The translations under genes and the position numbers were made by a program. Shown here piece after piece: positions 59,601-64,000 of a DNA stretch of 64,000 nt (position 1 is its first letter; each line of letters opens with the position of its first letter). The stretch is taken from contig NC_063171.1 of NCBI RefSeq assembly GCF_023159225.1, forward strand, positions 14,010,602 to 14,074,601, in the 5' to 3' direction. Below the pieces are notes generated by a model that worked only from the letters and a program-made list of their open reading frames with translations, was not told where the DNA came from and ran no database searches. The DNA comes from Perognathus longimembris pacificus (Eukaryota > Chordata > Mammalia > Rodentia > Heteromyidae).

Positions 59601-60282
59601 TCTGAGAGAATGCAGGGAATGGTTTTGATACTTCTGAATTTGTACAGATTTTCTTTGTGCCCTAAGATGTGATCTATTTTGGAGAATGTTCCATGTGCTG
59701 CCGAAAAGAACGTGTATTCTGTCCTTGCTGGGTGGAATATTCTGTAGATATCTATTAAGTCTAGTTGGTCTATGCAATTGTTTAGTTCTGTGGTTTCTTT
59801 GTTCAGTTTTTGGCGTGTTGATCTGTCCAGAGGTGATCGTGGAGTGTTAAAGTCCCCAACTATCAATGTGTTTGGGTCTATGAATGTTTCTAGAGCCAGT
59901 AGTGTTTGTTTGATGAAGTTGGGTGCTCCTGCATTTGGTGTGTAGATATTTAGGATGGTTATATCTTCCTGTTGGAGAGATCCTTTTACTAGTATGTAGT
60001 AACCTTCTTTGTCTCTTCTTACCTTTTTTAATTTGAAGTCAATGTTGTCTGATACTAGGATTGCAACTCCAGCCTGCTTATGGGGACCATTTGCTTGATT
60101 TGATTCCAGCCTTTCACTTTTAGAAGATGTTTACTTTTGCTGGATAGATGTGTCTCTTGGAGGCAGCAGAAAGATGGATCTTGATTTTTGATCCAACTTA
60201 TGAGCCTATGTCGTTTGATTGGAGAATTAAGTCCATTAATGTTGATAGTTAGGATTGAGAGATGATCGTTTGTTCCTTCCAT
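56699..60282 (-). pseudogene. L1 ORF2: endonuclease-reverse transcriptase, broken
   Basis: ORF2p nicks DNA and reverse-transcribes L1 RNA. The endonuclease part starts at ATG 60282 (HLSILTININGLNSPIKRHR) and is frameshifted near 60055. It resumes to 59423, including the SDHNGIKLEL motif (about 59600), and ends at an in-frame TAG. After another stop near 59235 the RT frame runs to a stop at 58238. It shows [21 protein letters not shown] and [12 protein letters not shown]. The next open part (58177-56876) follows. The RT catalytic box at about 58190 reads FPDD where FADD is usual. A stop near 56876 precedes the cysteine-rich C-terminus (C-X3-C-X7-H-X4-C type), and the natural stop is at 56699-56701. 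At least four nonsense changes and one frameshift. Confidence 0.96.
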
Positions 60283-60334
60283 TATCACTATCTTGTTTAA
60301 AGCTGTGTCTTCCCATTTCTTGATCGAGTGTTTA

Positions 60335-61455
60335 CTAATTAGGGTTCATTTCTCTGTCTGTGTTGGGATCTTGATTATTTTCCCTGTATTGTACATCTTT
60401 AAGGATTTTGTGTAAGGCTGGTTTGGTGGAGATATATTGTTTCATTTTTTCCTTATTGTGGAAGACTTTTATTTGACCTTCGGCTATGAAGGAGAGTTTG
60501 GCTGGGTACAGAATTCTTGGTTGGTAGTTATTTTTATTTAGAGTTTGGTATACTTCATTTCATGCTCTCCTTGCTTTCCTGGTCTCTGCTGAGAAGTCTG
60601 GAGTAATTCTGATTGCTTTTCCTTTATATGTGATTGTTTTCTTTGCCCTAACAGCTTTGAGTATTTTTTCCTTGCACTCTGCTGAAGCTGTTTTGATCAC
60701 AATGTGTCTTTGGGATGTCCTGTTCTGGTCTGGTCGATTTGGGGTTCTAAATGCTTCTTGTATCTGTATATGCCTTTCCTTCTGGATGTCTGGGAAGTTC
60801 TCAGCTAATATTCTGTTAAATAGATTGCCTATCCCATTAACCTCTTTGTCCAAGTTTTCCTCAATACCTATTATCCTTAAATTGGGCTTCCTGATCGTGT
60901 CTTGAATCTCCTGTAGCAATCTGTTTTGTTGATTGGACTGGATTTGTATTGACTTTTGATCTTTCTCCATAGAATCTAAGGAATCTTCAGCTCCTGAGAT
61001 TCGATCTTCTGCTTCAGTTAGTCGGGACTGTAGGCTAGCTACTTGATTTCGAATCTCTTTTCCTTCTGACTGGTCTTTCCTGATGATTTCCATGTCATTT
61101 CTAGGTCCTGTATGGACTTCTTTACTTCATTAACTTCATTACTTTGGTTTTGAGTGTTGTCTCTCAAATATTTAAGCTGGGTAGCTATCTTTTCATTTGA
61201 CTCTTAAAGCTCATTTATCTTTCTATTTGTGGATGCCATGAAATTCTCCATTAATTTTTGCTTTGCCTCCTCACGCTCTAGAATAATTGACTGAAGAGAT
61301 TCAAACTTTTCATTTATCATGTTTATCAGTAGACTTTGTAGAGCATTTTGGGGGTTCTCTTCTATGTTTTTGATTGACTGCTCTGCTTCCTGCTTGTTTT
61401 GAGTGTGGGATAAGACTTCATTGTTTGCCATCTTTCTTGTGTTTCTTCTGCCCAT
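60335..61455 (-). pseudogene. L1 ORF1: RNA-binding protein, broken
   Basis: ORF1p is the trimeric RNA-binding chaperone of the L1 particle. I take the ATG at 61455 (MGRRNTRK) as start; a GTG further upstream is less likely. The first part has a charged, helix-rich N-terminus and stops at 61204. A frame change near 61090 leads to the second part, which shows a coiled coil (LQSRLTEAEDRISGAED) and the RRM region (LRIIGIEENLDKE, ILAENFPDIQKE). A TGA at 60560 interrupts the C-terminal domain, which continues in the same frame to the natural TAG at 60335-60337. Confidence 0.95.
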
Positions 61456-63466
61456 TTGAATTGGGAATGCCAGTCTACCAGCACCTGTGATCACGGTTTA
61501 AGACCCAAAGCAGCCCTTGCCAAGCACTGTTGTGTAAATCTTACAAGTTCACAATTATATACAGATAATTTGCATTCCTGTCTATAAAGTTAGATTTGGT
61601 GTTCTTAAAGAATACAATTTCAATATAACAACTGATCCTGGGCCCTGTATTCAGTAGTTACTTATTTACTGTTACAACCCTATACACAATTCTTGTTTTT
61701 ATATTAAGTTCTTTTAGGACTGGCTTTCTCTATGAACCCCTTTGATTCACTCGTATTAAGCTGGGATACCCTCTATCCAATAACCAGGAGTCAATGGAAC
61801 CTGGAGGTCCAGGCAGTAAGTTTGGAGGGTAAGTTGGAGGTAGTAAAGAGAATGGAGTAAAATGTATTGGGGAGGGTGATTTTGGTTTAGTTTTAGTGAC
61901 ATGGAAATGTGGAGAAGAGTAGAATCAGTAGAAAGAACAAGGTTAAAATGACAGACACTGGAGACTTAGCAGAAAAGAGTGGAGGTGTTATTCATAGGAA
62001 AGTAATTTTTAAAGGAAGAGAATGCAGTGAGAGGAATAAAGTAAAAATAGTGGAAGACAGATACACAAAACAGAGAAAAATTATTTAAAAAAGAAGAAAA
62101 AGTAAATAAAAAGGAAAATAACAGAAAAGGAACAACCCAAACAAATAAACAAACACAAAACAACTTGATAAAACAAACCGGTAAAAATGGAAAACAAACA
62201 AACAAATAAAAAACAAACTAAAAAAAACCAATGATGTTTTAGATGTGAAAAAATTAAAAAGAAAATTTAAAAAAAGTTAAAAAAAATGTTTGAAAAGAAA
62301 AAGAAAAAAAAAAAAGGACTCCTCCTTGTTTGGGTGGATTCTCCCCAGTCTCTGGTTTCCCTGCAATGGTCTGCAGACTATTGTCCTGATTGGCTGCTTT
62401 GACTTGATTTCAGTTGGCAAGGGGTAGATCTGTTCTGACCCTTCTCCCCTATTGGTGCAATGGTGTGTCTCTGAGGTTCACACAGCTTGCACGCAGGCCT
62501 TGGGCGTCCTCTGTCAATGGGGACGTGAGCAGTCTCAGGAACTGTGGCTCCTCTGTCGGCTGTGAGGCCGCTGCCTTTGATGCCTGGACTTGTCTAGGCT
62601 GTGAACTCAGCAGGGCGGGGCGCCTCTGGCCTGTTTTGCTCCGCTGAGAGTTGCTTGCCTGAGGGAGGCGGCCTCCTTGGCATAGGTTGGTATGGAATGC
62701 AGCTCCGTTTTGGGCTGGGAATTAGCTTCCTCTGTGACAGGCCCGTTTAGCTGTCCCAGGAACTGTTTGTTCCTCCCTCTGGTGTTTCCGTGCCCCGGTA
62801 GCTGCTTGCAGCTTTTGCTTTAAATTTAGAAATTCTGGCGGGCAGGCCGGGGCACCTCTGGCTAAGCTGAGGACCAGGACTCACCTCCCGCCAAGGCAGA
62901 GGGCGTTCTTCTGGGCGGAGCTTGTTCTCACTGATTCCGCCCCTCCTGACCTTTTCAAAGATGGCTTTTTTGACCTCGCTTTCCCCAGGCCCGCTTCAGT
63001 TCCAATCTGGTCTGACCCTATGCCAGTGGCAAAGATGGCGCTTTGCTCTGGCGGTGGGGACAGGGAAGCCTTCCAGAAGCTGGTCTGTGGGCACGAGTGA
63101 GAACATCTTTTGTGGGGTACTCACGCTTTCTCTGCGATGTCAGGTCGTCCGTGCTCAGCCTCCATCAGGAGTATTTCTCGCAGGTCTACACTGAGTGCTT
63201 TAGCTGCGTGAAGTGCGGGGCGCTGTGCCGGGCACTGTGCCGGAGTTGGCACTGGCGCCGCGGCGGGACGCAGCCCAGAGCTCAAATCTGTGTTTTCAGA
63301 TGAGCAAATTCGATTTTTCCTCCCTGGTCAGAATCCCTGTACTGTTAGAACTTACTTTGGCTTTCTTTCTAGGAGTAAAAGTTTCTATGGGGTGAGAAAA
63401 TTACGATATCAGAGGGAGCTCTTCTAGGGCTCTGCGTGTCCTCCGCCGTCTTCCTCGGTTGCCCCT
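61456..63466 (-). promoter_or_regulatory. L1 5' UTR / internal promoter region
   Basis: The distal part (about 62400-63466) is GC- and CpG-rich, unlike anything around it. The proximal part (about 61900-62310) is A-rich on the plus strand. The outermost bases contain 'aagacggcgg', similar to the YY1 site of L1 promoters. Small plus-strand ORFs in the CpG-rich part are shadows. Promoter function is inferred from family knowledge. Confidence 0.85.
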
Positions 63467-63475
63467 CATAACTCT

Positions 63476-63682
63476 TTTTTTTTTTTTTTTTTGCCAGTCC
63501 TGGGCCTTGGACTCAGGGCCTGAGCACTGTCCCTGGCTTCTTCCCGCTCAAGGCTAGCACTCTGCCACTTGAGCCACAGCGCCGCTTCTGGCCATTTTCT
63601 GCATATGTGGTGCTGGGGATTCGAACCTAGGGCCTCGTGTATCCAAGGCAGGCACTCTTGCCACTAGGCTATATCCCCAGCC
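63476..63682 (-). mobile_element. young dimeric ID SINE at the L1 5' junction
   Basis: An intact ID dimer of the same subfamily as 16533 and 25154. It is flanked by cccctcataactctt at 63462-63476 and 63681-63695. The duplicated target spans the L1 end and the start of the L1 target duplication, so the SINE came after the L1. Confidence 0.97.
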
Positions 63683-63692
63683 CCTCATAACT

Positions 63693-63708
63693 CTTAATTT
63701 ACATTCTT
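63693..63708. repeat. L1 target-site duplication, right copy
   Basis: cttaatttacattctt, matching 55907-55922; the first three bases are shared with the SINE duplication. Confidence 0.92.
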
Positions 63709-64000
63709 ATACAATATGATGCCAAGAAGAAAGCAGTCATTCAGCCAGCCATGAGGCTGGAGCAGAATGCTTAGTTGTCCATCTTGAGAAGTGATCAAAG
63801 CAATTTTGGGATTTAATTATCAACACCTTTTCTATGTGACAGCTTGATTAATGGTGATGGCTCCTTCTATGATCATGGCAACCAGGTTCTGAGAGTCTTG
63901 GGGAACTCTGGATATTCTAGCCACTTTGAGTCTTCCACATTTTCCAATTCATTTGCAGGATATTTCTATTCTAGTACTTACTTTGTTCAATAAGTCCTTC
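63709..64000. other. unassigned host flank
   Basis: This continues the host sequence that the L1 interrupted at 55906. No gene is recognised. Confidence 0.5.

Larger units (their letters stand above)
55921..63466 (-). mobile_element. full-length L1 (LINE-1), degenerate
   Basis: About 7.5 kb on the minus strand: poly-A tail at the left edge, 3' UTR, ORF2, ORF1 and a roughly 2-kb 5' UTR that begins near 63466 with 'gaggaagacggcggagg', resembling the YY1-type motif of L1 5' ends. A target duplication of 14-16 bp flanks it. Both ORFs carry stops and frameshifts, so the copy is inactive, but its length and long open stretches suggest a fairly recent lineage. Confidence 0.96.

Noticed and set aside
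62414..63395. Plus-strand ORFs in CpG-rich DNA, possible CpG-island gene
   Set aside because: The position matches the 5' UTR of the minus-strand L1, and the L1 target duplication encloses it.

Overview
This is non-coding mammalian nuclear DNA, and I see no host protein-coding exon, tRNA or rRNA gene. The interspersed repeats point to a rodent. There are many copies of tRNA-derived ID-type SINEs, mostly dimers, and of composite SINEs that join a B1/Alu-like 7SL-derived left half to an ID-like right half. There are also L1 lineages with rodent-like 3' ends. ID dimers and B1-ID composites are what I would expect in geomyoid rodents (kangaroo rats, pocket mice, gophers) or close relatives. That placement is inference from memory of SINE structure, not a database match.

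Layout. 1-24 kb is AT-rich intergenic DNA carrying old L1 pieces, SINEs and microsatellites. It includes an L1 3' end with a clean 5' inversion (21.7-22.4 kb). 22.4-26.8 kb is a stack of nested insertions: old L1 pieces in both orientations, a young ID-dimer SINE, and a class II-type solo LTR with a 6-bp target duplication that itself carries a SINE. 31.3-37.8 kb is a gammaretrovirus-like (class I) endogenous retrovirus with recognisable gag, protease, reverse transcriptase, RNase H, integrase and 3' LTR. It has no recognisable env and no matching 5' LTR, and stops and frameshifts make it defective. 38-55 kb is again intergenic, with SINEs, old L1 3' ends, microsatellites, a second solo LTR (45.7 kb) and one weaker LTR candidate (42.2-42.8 kb). 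55.9-63.5 kb is an apparently full-length minus-strand L1 with a CpG-rich 5' UTR, ORF1 and ORF2, both broken by a few stops and frameshifts. It is bounded by a target-site duplication, and a young SINE sits across its 5' junction.

The elements do not work together as a pathway. They are independent insertions whose nesting gives a relative order in time. SINE transcription would use the internal Pol III A/B boxes. The LTRs still show CCAAT, TATA and AATAAA signals. The L1 5' UTR is the only CpG-rich, promoter-like stretch longer than about 400 bp. I found no convincing novel biological system. The most interesting items are the integrity and mosaic structure of the retrovirus, the 3x19-bp E-box-type repeat in its LTR, the full-length L1, the insertion nesting, and microsatellites that appear to have grown from SINE A-rich segments.
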